The notes beneath the pieces were generated by a model. That model made no database searches, was not told where the DNA came from, and saw only the letters and a list, made by a program, of their open reading frames with translations. Shown here piece by piece: positions 16,419 through 24,264 of a stretch of DNA of 45,210 nt (position 1 is the stretch's first letter; every line of letters begins with the position of its first letter). Origin of the DNA: UBA5364 sp050259235 (GTDB taxonomy: Bacteria > Bacillota_I > Bacilli_A > RF39 > UBA660); assembly GCA_050259235.1 (NCBI GenBank), contig JBLNAG010000007.1:1-45210 (forward strand), given 5' to 3'. A program made the position numbers and the translations under genes.

Positions 16419-18107
16419 TTAAAATATATTTTTAATTTTTGAAATTATTTCATCAATCTTAATATCTTCAGAATTTTGATCTTTTCTTAATTTAAATTCA
16501 ACAGTATTATCTTTTATTTTATCACCAACAACAATTCTAATTGGTAATCCTATTAAATCCATATCATTGAATTTAACACCAGCTCTAACATCACGATTAT
16601 CTAATAAAGTTTCAATATTTAAACTATTTAATTCATTATATAAATAATCTGCAACTTTAACTTGATCTTCATTATTAGAATCAATTAAGACAATTCCCAC
16701 TTTAAATGGTGCGACATTGTAAGGCCAAATAATACCTTTATCATCACCTTGTTGTTCTACTATTGAAGCCATAATACGTCCAGGCCCAATACCATAACAT
16801 CCCATTACAACAGGATTCAACTTATTGTTTTGATCTAAATATTCAAGACCTAAACTTACCGAATATTTAGTTCCTAGTTTAAAGGTATTACCAATTTCAA
16901 TTCCTTTTTTAAAGTATAGAGGTTGCCCACATTTAGGACATTTATCTCCTTCTTTAACATTGACAATATCACCTTTAAGATCATATTTAAAGTCTTTCAT
17001 ATTAACATTTTTATAATGATAATCACTTCTATTAGCACCAACTATAAAGTTAGTCATACTTTCAATACTGTTATCAATAATAATTGGAATATTAATATCT
17101 ATAGGTCCAGCAAAGCCTACTCTAGCATTAGTAATTCTTTCAACATCTGCAAAATCTGCTAAAGCTACTTCACTAGCTTTTAATAATTTAGATAATTTTA
17201 CTTCATTTACATCACGATCACCTGGTACTAAAACAGCGTAAAATTTATTATCACAATTATAAATCATTGTTTTAACAAATCTACTAGCTTCAACGCCAAG
17301 TAAATATGCTACTTCTTCAATTGTACCTGCATTAGGTGTTTCAACTAATTCTTTATCTAATAAAGTTTCCTTTGTAGGAATACTATTAGGAATACATGCG
17401 CTAACTTCTAGATTAGAAGCATAATCACACTTATGGCATAATACTAAAGTATCTTCGCCAATTTCTGTTACTGCTTGAAATTCTTCACTTAAGGTTCCCC
17501 CCATTGTTCCAGTATCAGCGGTAACTATTCTGTAATCTATTCCCATTCTGTCAAATATCTTTTTATAAGCATTAAACATTTTCATATAAGCAATATCTAA
17601 TCCTTCATTGTTTATATCAAATGAATAAGCATCTTTCATAACAAATTCTCTAACTCTAATTAATCCGAAACGCGGGCGTGGTTCATCTCTATATTTAGTT
17701 CCCATTTGGTATAAGTTAAATGGTAAATCTTTGTATGATTTAATCTTCATAGAAGCTGCTATAGTAAATAGTTCTTCATGAGTTGGTCCTAATACATATT
17801 CACGTTTATAACGATCTTTTAAACTAAACATGCTATCGCCAAAGTTTTCTCTTCTTCCACTATTAATATAAACTTCTTCTGGAATCATACAAGGCATTAA
17901 AAGTTCACAAGCACCAGCATTATTCATTTCTTCACGAACAATGTTTTCGATGTTCTTTAAGACTTTCAAACCTAGTGGCATATACATATATATACCATTA
18001 CTGATTTTCTTAACCATACCACTTCTAACTAATAGATTTCCACTTTTTGATTCTTCATCTTTAATGTCTTCTCTAATTGTATAAAAAAAACTGTCTTTTA
18101 ATTTCAT
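16419..18107 (-). CDS. proS: Prolyl-tRNA synthetase
   Basis: Class II aminoacyl-tRNA synthetase of 562 aa, bacterial (ProS type 1) architecture. Motif 2 is RDEPRPRFGLIRVREF and motif 3 is GCYGIGPGRIMA. An editing (INS) domain lies between them (about 220-400), containing GDRDVNEVKL. The anticodon-binding domain is at the end (NRDVRAGVKFND near 500). A C-x2-C pair occurs in KCPKCGQPLYF. ATG at 18107 is chosen because GTGGGAG lies directly upstream. It probably heads the transcript running into the SPOR gene and radC. Confidence 0.97.
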   Translation of the reverse strand: MKLKDSFFYTIREDIKDEESKSGNLLVRSGMVKKISNGIYMYMPLGLKVLKNIENIVREEMNNAGACELLMPCMIPEEVYINSGRRENFGDSMFSLKDRYKREYVLGPTHEELFTIAASMKIKSYKDLPFNLYQMGTKYRDEPRPRFGLIRVREFVMKDAYSFDINNEGLDIAYMKMFNAYKKIFDRMGIDYRIVTADTGTMGGTLSEEFQAVTEIGEDTLVLCHKCDYASNLEVSACIPNSIPTKETLLDKELVETPNAGTIEEVAYLLGVEASRFVKTMIYNCDNKFYAVLVPGDRDVNEVKLSKLLKASEVALADFADVERITNARVGFAGPIDINIPIIIDNSIESMTNFIVGANRSDYHYKNVNMKDFKYDLKGDIVNVKEGDKCPKCGQPLYFKKGIEIGNTFKLGTKYSVSLGLEYLDQNNKLNPVVMGCYGIGPGRIMASIVEQQGDDKGIIWPYNVAPFKVGIVLIDSNNEDQVKVADYLYNELNSLNIETLLDNRDVRAGVKFNDMDLIGLPIRIVVGDKIKDNTVEFKLRKDQNSEDIKIDEIISKIKNIF

Positions 18108-18132
18108 TCTCCCACTCCCGTTCCAGTTTTTC

Positions 18133-18162
18133 AATTGCGTTCCCGCAATTTACAACATTATA
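18133..18162 (-). promoter_or_regulatory. proS promoter and leader hairpin
   Basis: On the minus strand an extended -10 TGATATAAT (hexamer at 18157-18162) is followed by a 7-bp hairpin AATTGCG/CGCAATT (18133-18139 with 18144-18150) closed by GGAA, a GNRA tetraloop. It is too short for a T-box, and no T-box AGGGTGG sequence is present. Confidence 0.5.
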
Positions 18163-18200
18163 TCATATTTTTAAAGAAATATATCTCGTAAGGAAACTTT

Positions 18201-18230
18201 TGTATATTTTTTTATATTCTTGTCATTATA
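18201..18230 (+). promoter_or_regulatory. Possible forespore (SigG/SigF-type) promoter
   Basis: TGTATA (18201-18206), 17 bp, then CATTATA (18224-18230), matching the SigmaG form TGnATA - CATnnTA. It lies 20 bp before a CotF-like gene pair. In such AT-rich DNA chance matches are common. An overlapping TATAAT (18227-18232) lacks a good -35. Confidence 0.4.
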
Positions 18231-18249
18231 ATTATGAAAGGATGATAAT

Positions 18250-18462
18250 ATGAATAATGTACCCAATATGATTTCAACCAAAGACTTGTCTTATATAAGT
18301 GATATGTTTGAATGGATGGCTACTGAAGCAAAAAAAGCTAATCATTTTAGCAATGAAGTAAAAGATGAAGCTGTTAAAGAAAAACTAAAAGCAGTCGCAA
18401 CTATGCATGCTAAACATTGTCAAAAACTATTAGATATTTTAAATCAAGGAGGTAAAGAGTAA
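18250..18462 (+). CDS. Small CotF-like spore coat protein
   Basis: A 70-aa helical protein starting NVPNMISTKDLSYISDMFEW and ending in AKHCQKLLDIL. This resembles the short CotF-related proteins of Bacillota that occur in pairs with a longer partner. It is predicted to be a ferritin-like helical hairpin in the spore coat or cell surface; no enzymatic residues are visible. It ends in GGAGGTAAAGAGTAATG, which supplies the ribosome binding site and the overlapping start of the next gene. The spore role is by homology only. Confidence 0.75.
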   Translation: MNNVPNMISTKDLSYISDMFEWMATEAKKANHFSNEVKDEAVKEKLKAVATMHAKHCQKLLDILNQGGKE

Positions 18463-18785
18463 TGCAACAAGATAATAATATGGTTAAAAACCAAAAAACA
18501 GAAATTCCTCAAACACCAGAAATGAATGATAGAGACTTCCTTAATGATGTATTAGAATCAGAAAAAAATATATCCAACAATTTAGCAATTGCTCTTAATG
18601 AAGCAAGTAATGATGTATTATTTCAAGATATATTAGACATGTTTATAGATTGTAAAAAAATGGCACGTCAACTATATAATTTAATGTTTCAAAATGGTTG
18701 GTATACATTAGAAAAGGCTGAACAACAAAAAATTACACAAAAAAGTACAGAATTATCTGGACGTATGCAAGAATTACAACAATAA
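18462..18785 (+). CDS. CotF-family spore coat protein
   Basis: A 107-aa protein with the Coat_F pattern: MNDRDFLNDVLESEKNIS near residue 21, then ALNEASNDVLFQDI and YNLMFQNGWYTLEKAEQQKI. The N-terminal 20 residues are polar. It is translationally coupled to the preceding small coat protein (TAATG). A strong terminator follows. Together with SpoIVFA/B this points to a spore-forming ancestry. Confidence 0.88.
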   Translation: MQQDNNMVKNQKTEIPQTPEMNDRDFLNDVLESEKNISNNLAIALNEASNDVLFQDILDMFIDCKKMARQLYNLMFQNGWYTLEKAEQQKITQKSTELSGRMQELQQ

Positions 18786-18808
18786 GAATGACTATTCATT
18801 CTTTTTTT
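18784..18808 (+). terminator. Terminator of the coat-protein pair
   Basis: An 8-bp stem AAGAATGA/TCATTCTT (18784-18791 with 18796-18803) with T run, starting at the stop codon. Confidence 0.85.
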
Positions 18809-18850
18809 GAACATTTCTTTTCTATATTCAAATATAATATATTGAATAAT

Positions 18851-18879
18851 TTGACAATAGCATATCGTAGTGATATGAT
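18851..18879 (+). promoter_or_regulatory. SigA promoter of the lipoprotein gene
   Basis: TTGACA (18851-18856), 17 bp, TATGAT (18874-18879). Confidence 0.75.
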
Positions 18880-18918
18880 ATCATCGTCTATGACGGAAAG
18901 GAAAATCAAAAATACATT

Positions 18919-19596
18919 ATGAAGTTAAATAAAATTAACTACAAGAAATTACTAACAACTTCGTTGATACTAATTCAAGTTAGTACACTAGTAGGATGTG
19001 TTACTCCACAAGTTGAAGAACAAATAGTTCCAACTACAAAAATTGAACAACAAACAGAAACTCCTAAACCTATAGAAGCGACTGTTGTAAAACAAGATAA
19101 AGTAACACAAATTAGTAATCCTGTAGTTACAGAAACCATCTCTGAAAAGAAAGATATTAAGTCTTTTCTTGAACAACTAGATAGTATTGAAACTGTAAAA
19201 GAATTAAATGAATATTATTTAGAAAACGTTGATGCTATTAATAACATTTATGATAAGGATGCATATGAAATACAATTATGTTATGCAGCATCTGCATATA
19301 AGAAATTAAAGAATGCTAATATCGATACTACAATTATTTTAGAAGAATTAAATAATCTAATTATTGAACAACAATTACCAAGGGGTATGGAAGATGATGA
19401 ATGGCAAGATAACTTTGGTAATATATCAAGTACATTAGATCCAGAACAAAGTTTATTTGATACATATTTTACCTTAGCATATATGATTCATGACTATATG
19501 TGTGATGAAAAACATTCATCAAATGAATTTGGAGCTACTAGTTGCAAAGTACTAGTAAAAGAATTTGAAGACAAGTATAAGCAACCACAAAGATAA
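18919..19596 (+). CDS. Putative lipoprotein, 225 aa
   Basis: Exported lipoprotein of unknown function. The signal peptide ends in the lipobox LVGC near residues 24-27. A Thr/Pro/Gln/Val-rich linker (about 28-75) leads to an acidic, helical domain rich in Asn, Asp and Leu that matches nothing I know. The segment EDDEWQDNFGNISSTLDPEQ near residue 155 could bind a metal, but that is speculation. The only purine-rich site (AAAGGAAA) is about 16 bases before the ATG, farther than usual. Confidence 0.8.
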   Translation: MKLNKINYKKLLTTSLILIQVSTLVGCVTPQVEEQIVPTTKIEQQTETPKPIEATVVKQDKVTQISNPVVTETISEKKDIKSFLEQLDSIETVKELNEYYLENVDAINNIYDKDAYEIQLCYAASAYKKLKNANIDTTIILEELNNLIIEQQLPRGMEDDEWQDNFGNISSTLDPEQSLFDTYFTLAYMIHDYMCDEKHSSNEFGATSCKVLVKEFEDKYKQPQR

Positions 19597-19601
19597 AAAC
19601 A

Positions 19602-19630
19602 AAAAGATGAAAGTATAACTTTCATCTTTT
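19602..19630. terminator. Bidirectional terminator
   Basis: A 12-bp stem AAAAGATGAAAG/CTTTCATCTTTT (19602-19613 with 19619-19630) between convergent genes. Confidence 0.9.
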
Positions 19631-19634
19631 ATTT

Positions 19635-19883
19635 TTAAAATTTTTTAGTTTTTTGATATAACCATGGACTAGTTATATGTCCAAATTCATTATTAAAACT
19701 TTCAGCTTGTGCTCTATCCATAGATGATAATCCACCATATCTTATATCAGAAGCTAATTTATGCTCAGAAAGTACAACGCCATGATTGTTATATTCATTA
19801 TCACGATGAAGAGCTAAATTTGCTTCTTGTTTTGATAATCCTATCATTTCTAAAATAAATGTAGAAAATTTCAAATTTGACAT
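19635..19883 (-). CDS. Hypothetical protein, 82 aa
   Basis: I do not recognise it. Soluble and polar, with no signal or membrane segment. It contains RYGGLSSMDRAQAESFNNEF and ends in a basic stretch. The start at 19883 is supported by GAGGAGG about six bases upstream; a longer frame to 19925 is not. It shares the bidirectional terminator at 19602-19630. Confidence 0.7.
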   Translation of the reverse strand: MSNLKFSTFILEMIGLSKQEANLALHRDNEYNNHGVVLSEHKLASDIRYGGLSSMDRAQAESFNNEFGHITSPWLYQKTKKF

Positions 19884-19977
19884 AATATTCCTCCTCAATA
19901 AAACAATATTATATACCAATTCCATTATTTGTCAAATTAGTCAAAACCCACTTATTTTAAATAATTTATTTATATTT

Positions 19978-20661
19978 TTATTCAATATATTCATTTTTAA
20001 ATTTATATAAATTAATAAATAAATGGTATATTAAAATTAAAGTCAAAAATTTATAAGTAATTAGTGCAAATACAGCAGTAACAATATAGACAACCTGTAA
20101 TTCAATTTTTTTATATGCTCTATACTCCATTTTATACATAATTAAGTAAATAGATGCTGTGGAAATAATAAATATGTTATCCCAAATAGTGTTTGACGGT
20201 AACAAATAAATTAATGATATTAAAAATATAATCAAATATAATATTCTATTATTATATTTTTCACGGTAAATAATATCCTTTTTACAAAACAGTGATATTA
20301 AATAGCAAATAAAAATTAATATATACATTGGTATTAAATGTTCAAAAAATAATAAAGCATAAAGATTAAATTCTTCTTTTAACCATAATACAATCCATAA
20401 ATAAACACAATATACTGATACATATATTATATATAAGTTCACAAGTGTTAAAATAGAATGATAAAATATACTTTTAATTTTTATTAATTTTGAACTATAT
20501 AGGTTACGAATTGGATAAACAAGCAACAAGCATAATATAAAAAGCAAATCAACTCCATTGGGTCCTACCCCATTTGTTATGAGATTCATCACAAATACTA
20601 AAATTCCCATAATGATACTTGTTACTAAAGATATATTCTCAATTTTTAACAACTTCTTCAT
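19978..20661 (-). CDS. Polytopic membrane protein of unknown function
   Basis: A 227-aa protein almost entirely of hydrophobic helices, about seven, with short basic loops such as KKDIIYREKYNNR. No recognisable family motif. The start at 20661 follows AGGAGTG at good spacing; the frame runs to 20724 without support. It lies downstream of mutL on the opposite side from a terminator, so it is not clearly part of an operon. Confidence 0.7.
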   Translation of the reverse strand: MKKLLKIENISLVTSIIMGILVFVMNLITNGVGPNGVDLLFILCLLLVYPIRNLYSSKLIKIKSIFYHSILTLVNLYIIYVSVYCVYLWIVLWLKEEFNLYALLFFEHLIPMYILIFICYLISLFCKKDIIYREKYNNRILYLIIFLISLIYLLPSNTIWDNIFIISTASIYLIMYKMEYRAYKKIELQVVYIVTAVFALITYKFLTLILIYHLFINLYKFKNEYIE

Positions 20662-20739
20662 TATTTTTTCACTCCTATTATCAAACAGATCATTAACCCA
20701 CTTTAATTGTAACACAATTACCATTTTTTGACAATTATT

Positions 20740-22515
20740 TTAAAACCCACTTCTTTTAAATAACTTTTCTAATTCATAATTAGTATAACTTATAATAGTT
20801 GGTCTTCCATGTGGGCAATTAAATGGGTTATTACATTTTCTTAAATCACTAATTAAGCTTTCCATTTCAGAAATGGTAATATTTTCATTTGCTTTAATAC
20901 TTAATTTACAACTTAACATTATCGCAATTTTTTCATTGAATTTTTCAATAGTGAAATCTTTTTCACGACTAATTATTACTTCAATTATTTTTCTTATAGC
21001 TTCCTCTTCATTACCAATTGGTAACCATGTAGGATGTGCTTTCACAATAATAGAATTAATTCCAAATTCATCTATTTCAAAGTTCATATTTCTTAATATT
21101 TCAAAGTTTTCTTTTAAGATAATAAACTCATTATTAGTTAGTTCTATTGTTATAGGAAATAATAAAGCAATACTATCATTATTTGGATTACCTAATCTAT
21201 CTTTAAATATCTCATAGTTGATTCTTTCTTTAGCTGCATGTTGATCTATTATATACATTCCTAAATCATTTTGGCATATTATATATGTTCCATGAACTAA
21301 TCCTACTGGATATAATTCTGGTAAGCGTTCTACATTTGATTCCTCTTGAACTTCTTCTTTTATTTCTATCAAATCTTGATTAACTTCTAATTTTTGTTCT
21401 GGTATTTCTATATCTAATTGTTCAGATACTTTATATGAATCATCTTTTTCAAAAATACTATTGAAATCTAAGGTTATTTCTTGATAATTTTTTGGTTCAA
21501 TTTTTTCTTTTGCTTCTATTTTAGGAATTAAGTTCTTATGATCTAAAACATTTTTAATCATATTGTTTACTAAGATTCCTAGTTCTTCCATTTTACCAAA
21601 TTTAATATCCATTTTAGTAGGATGAATATTAACATCAATAAGACTTGGGTCTACTTCAATATTTAAAACCACAATTGGGTATCTAGTATCAGGCTTATAA
21701 CTATGATAAGAATCATTAATTATCTTATTTAATTCCATATTTCTTACTACTCTACCATTAACAATTGTAATCATACTATTACGATTAGCTCTATTTATTT
21801 CTGGCATACTAATATATCCCATAATTTCATAATCATAATCATTTGCTTTTACTTCTATCATTTTTTTAGTTACTTCTAAACCAAATACACTTTTTATTGT
21901 TTTTAATAAATTTCCACTACCATCAGTTTCTAATAAAATACTATCATTATTTGTAAGAGTAAATTTAATATTAGGATGAGATAAAGCTATTTTATTAACA
22001 TAATCAGTAATACTAGCTAGTTCAGTATATAAACTCTTCATATGCTTTAATCTTGCTGGTGTATTATAAAATAAATCATTAACAGCCATAATCGTTCCAA
22101 CACGAGAGTCCCCTTTTTGATTACTAATTAATTTACCACCTTTATAATGAATAATATTTCCTACTTGACCAGTAGATGTTTTTAATACCACATCACTAAC
22201 ACTAGCAATTGAAGGTAAAGCTTCACCTCTAAAACCTAAAGTATTAATATGATAAAGATCATCTTCATCAATTATTTTACTAGTAGCGTGTCTTAGGAAT
22301 GCTAAAATAGCATCTTCTTCATCCATACCTTTTCCATTATCAATAACTTTGATTGATTTAGTACCAGCTTCTACTAATTCTATTTTAATTTCAGTACTTT
22401 CAGCATCTATACTATTTTCTACTAATTCTTTAACAACTGATGCACATCTTTCAACAACTTCACCAGCTGCTATTTTATTTGCAAGTAATTCATCCATTAC
22501 CTTTATTTTCGACAT
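20740..22515 (-). CDS. mutL: DNA mismatch repair protein MutL
   Basis: A 591-aa mismatch repair coordinator. The N-terminal GHKL ATPase has KELVENSIDA, IDNGKGM, GFRGEALPSI and a Lys-containing second domain. The C-terminal endonuclease domain carries DQHAAKERINYE near residue 420 and a zinc-site segment NCPHGRP near 570. This is therefore the nicking type of MutL, as in Bacillus, not the E. coli type. A charged, Glu-rich linker separates the halves. ATG at 22515 follows GGTGATAA. No mutS lies beside it in this window. Confidence 0.96.
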   Translation of the reverse strand: MSKIKVMDELLANKIAAGEVVERCASVVKELVENSIDAESTEIKIELVEAGTKSIKVIDNGKGMDEEDAILAFLRHATSKIIDEDDLYHINTLGFRGEALPSIASVSDVVLKTSTGQVGNIIHYKGGKLISNQKGDSRVGTIMAVNDLFYNTPARLKHMKSLYTELASITDYVNKIALSHPNIKFTLTNNDSILLETDGSGNLLKTIKSVFGLEVTKKMIEVKANDYDYEIMGYISMPEINRANRNSMITIVNGRVVRNMELNKIINDSYHSYKPDTRYPIVVLNIEVDPSLIDVNIHPTKMDIKFGKMEELGILVNNMIKNVLDHKNLIPKIEAKEKIEPKNYQEITLDFNSIFEKDDSYKVSEQLDIEIPEQKLEVNQDLIEIKEEVQEESNVERLPELYPVGLVHGTYIICQNDLGMYIIDQHAAKERINYEIFKDRLGNPNNDSIALLFPITIELTNNEFIILKENFEILRNMNFEIDEFGINSIIVKAHPTWLPIGNEEEAIRKIIEVIISREKDFTIEKFNEKIAIMLSCKLSIKANENITISEMESLISDLRKCNNPFNCPHGRPTIISYTNYELEKLFKRSGF

Positions 22516-22553
22516 AATTATCACCATATTCATTATAGCAAACATTAACTAAA

Positions 22554-22578
22554 AAAAGAATACATATAGTATTCTTTT
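22554..22578 (-). terminator. Terminator of the pseudopilin operon
   Basis: A 10-bp stem AAAAGAATAC/GTATTCTTTT (22554-22563 with 22569-22578), A-rich on the plus strand beyond it, four bases after the stop of the pilin-like gene. Confidence 0.85.
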
Positions 22579-22581
22579 AAA

Positions 22582-24240
22582 TTATAGGCCTGCTCCGACT
22601 ATTAATGCTGGTCTAAAAGAGAGACTACTACTTGCTTGACCATAATCTCCAGTATAAGCAAATATTCCTGCACTAGTAGTATAATTATAATTTCCTCCGC
22701 GATAAACCCAAGGACTAGTCGCTGATGGCATGGAAGAAGAATCTAAATACCACGAACCAGGAGGTAAATGACCTGTCCAACCTATGTCATTCCACCAACA
22801 TCCACTACCAGTTTCATACAAGGCATCACCAATAATATTGGTATTATAACCATAATTACTACCATTATAACGATTAATATATTTATTATCAATTGTAGAG
22901 ACATCAATTATTCCACTACTCGCACTATTGTTATTATAATTGCCCATAGTTGCTTCGCCTGCTCCACCACTCATATCATATATACCATATACATTTCCTG
23001 TTGTTGAAGCTTTAACTCCGTTAACAGTTTCATATGTGTTGCAAGTTGTTCCAGATGATGCTGAAGAACTAGTCCCAGCACAACCGGTTATAAAGTTACT
23101 ATTAGGATTAATCCACACTTCTTCTGTTTGTTTGCCATATTGTGATTTTGAAAGATAAGCAACTGCACCCCACTCGGTATTTTTCATTACATGTGTATCT
23201 ACTCCACTTTCATTAACACCATAAACATTTCCATTATTATCCATATCATTAGAAACTGTATAAGCAGTTAATATAGATTGATAGCGCCATGATTTTGCAT
23301 TAGGGACAAATTTTGGAATTAGTGTTGTTTTATCACAATTAGCTAAACTTGGACTAGTATAACATGCATCACTGGTATTTGATACACTAGGTTCAAATTT
23401 AGGTACCCAAAAGCCGGGTATTTTTGTTGTTCCAAAAGTAAATGCTGGATGAGAAATGTAATTAGTTTGACTATCACCACTATAAGTTGGATTAGTATCT
23501 ATTGTTGTTTCATCGATCGTTGTATCAGTAGTATCTATTAAAAATTTAATTTGAATTTCACCACCAATATCAGCCGTAGCTGGATACATATGATATAAAT
23601 CACTTATTTGATATGCATATCTTGGAATCCACACCCAGAATGAGCCATCAGCTGTTTTGACATTGGCCCACTTTTTTGTTGAGTAATCATACCAATCAGA
23701 ATCATTTTCTGTAGTATTTATCCATGCTGAACCATCCCATTTTACTGGAGTCATACCATCAGTTAATTTAGGAGCATTTACACCTTTAGTAATAACAAAA
23801 TAATTATATGTACCAATTATGATACATTCTTCAATCGCTTTTTCTGTTAGAGTAATTTCCGTATCATCGTAAGCCCTTTCAGCACAATAAGTGCCATCAT
23901 GAATAGCTATAGCTATTTTGCCTTCGCTATTAATTACAACTTTACCGTTTTTTGGTTTTGTTCCTTTATAATTTAATTGTTTCCCACTTACACTAGATGA
24001 TTCTACTCCATCAGTATATGTAAACGTTACATCTTCAATTGTTCCTTTTAATAAATCAGTAGCATATAATAGTTCCCCTGCTTTTACTACTCCATATGCA
24101 CCATCTTTAAAAGCTTCTTTTCTTGCATTATCAATAAGACCTATAATAATAGGGGTTGCTATCAAAGCTATAATTGCTAGTATAACAATTACTGCTAGAA
24201 GTTCTATAAGAGTAAATCCTTTTTTGTTATTTTTTATCAT
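22582..24240 (-). CDS. Large prepilin-like protein with FGE/C-lectin-like C-terminus
   Basis: A 552-aa protein with a type IV prepilin N-terminus: KKGFTLIELLAVIVILAIIA, cleavage expected between Gly8 and Phe9, with the Glu5-equivalent present. Residues 9-40 form the pilin helix. The rest is an extracellular domain with repeated Trp, Tyr and Gly. The last 200 residues contain NTEWGAVAYLSKSQYG, GNVYGIYDMSGGAGEATMG, YRGGNY and SFRPALIV. These resemble the formylglycine-generating-enzyme/C-type-lectin fold. Typical pilins are 100-200 aa, so this is a giant pseudopilin, perhaps a tip adhesin. No pilus assembly genes are in the window. Second gene of a two-gene operon, GAGGAGTG upstream. Confidence 0.85.
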   Translation of the reverse strand: MIKNNKKGFTLIELLAVIVILAIIALIATPIIIGLIDNARKEAFKDGAYGVVKAGELLYATDLLKGTIEDVTFTYTDGVESSSVSGKQLNYKGTKPKNGKVVINSEGKIAIAIHDGTYCAERAYDDTEITLTEKAIEECIIIGTYNYFVITKGVNAPKLTDGMTPVKWDGSAWINTTENDSDWYDYSTKKWANVKTADGSFWVWIPRYAYQISDLYHMYPATADIGGEIQIKFLIDTTDTTIDETTIDTNPTYSGDSQTNYISHPAFTFGTTKIPGFWVPKFEPSVSNTSDACYTSPSLANCDKTTLIPKFVPNAKSWRYQSILTAYTVSNDMDNNGNVYGVNESGVDTHVMKNTEWGAVAYLSKSQYGKQTEEVWINPNSNFITGCAGTSSSASSGTTCNTYETVNGVKASTTGNVYGIYDMSGGAGEATMGNYNNNSASSGIIDVSTIDNKYINRYNGSNYGYNTNIIGDALYETGSGCWWNDIGWTGHLPPGSWYLDSSSMPSATSPWVYRGGNYNYTTSAGIFAYTGDYGQASSSLSFRPALIVGAGL

Positions 24241-24264
24241 AACTACACTCCTCTTCTTTATAAT

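Noticed and set aside
18108..18160. Possible T-box riboswitch before proS
   Set aside because: The leader is only about 45 nt, with one short hairpin. No AGGGTGGnACCGCG block or terminator/antiterminator pair is present.
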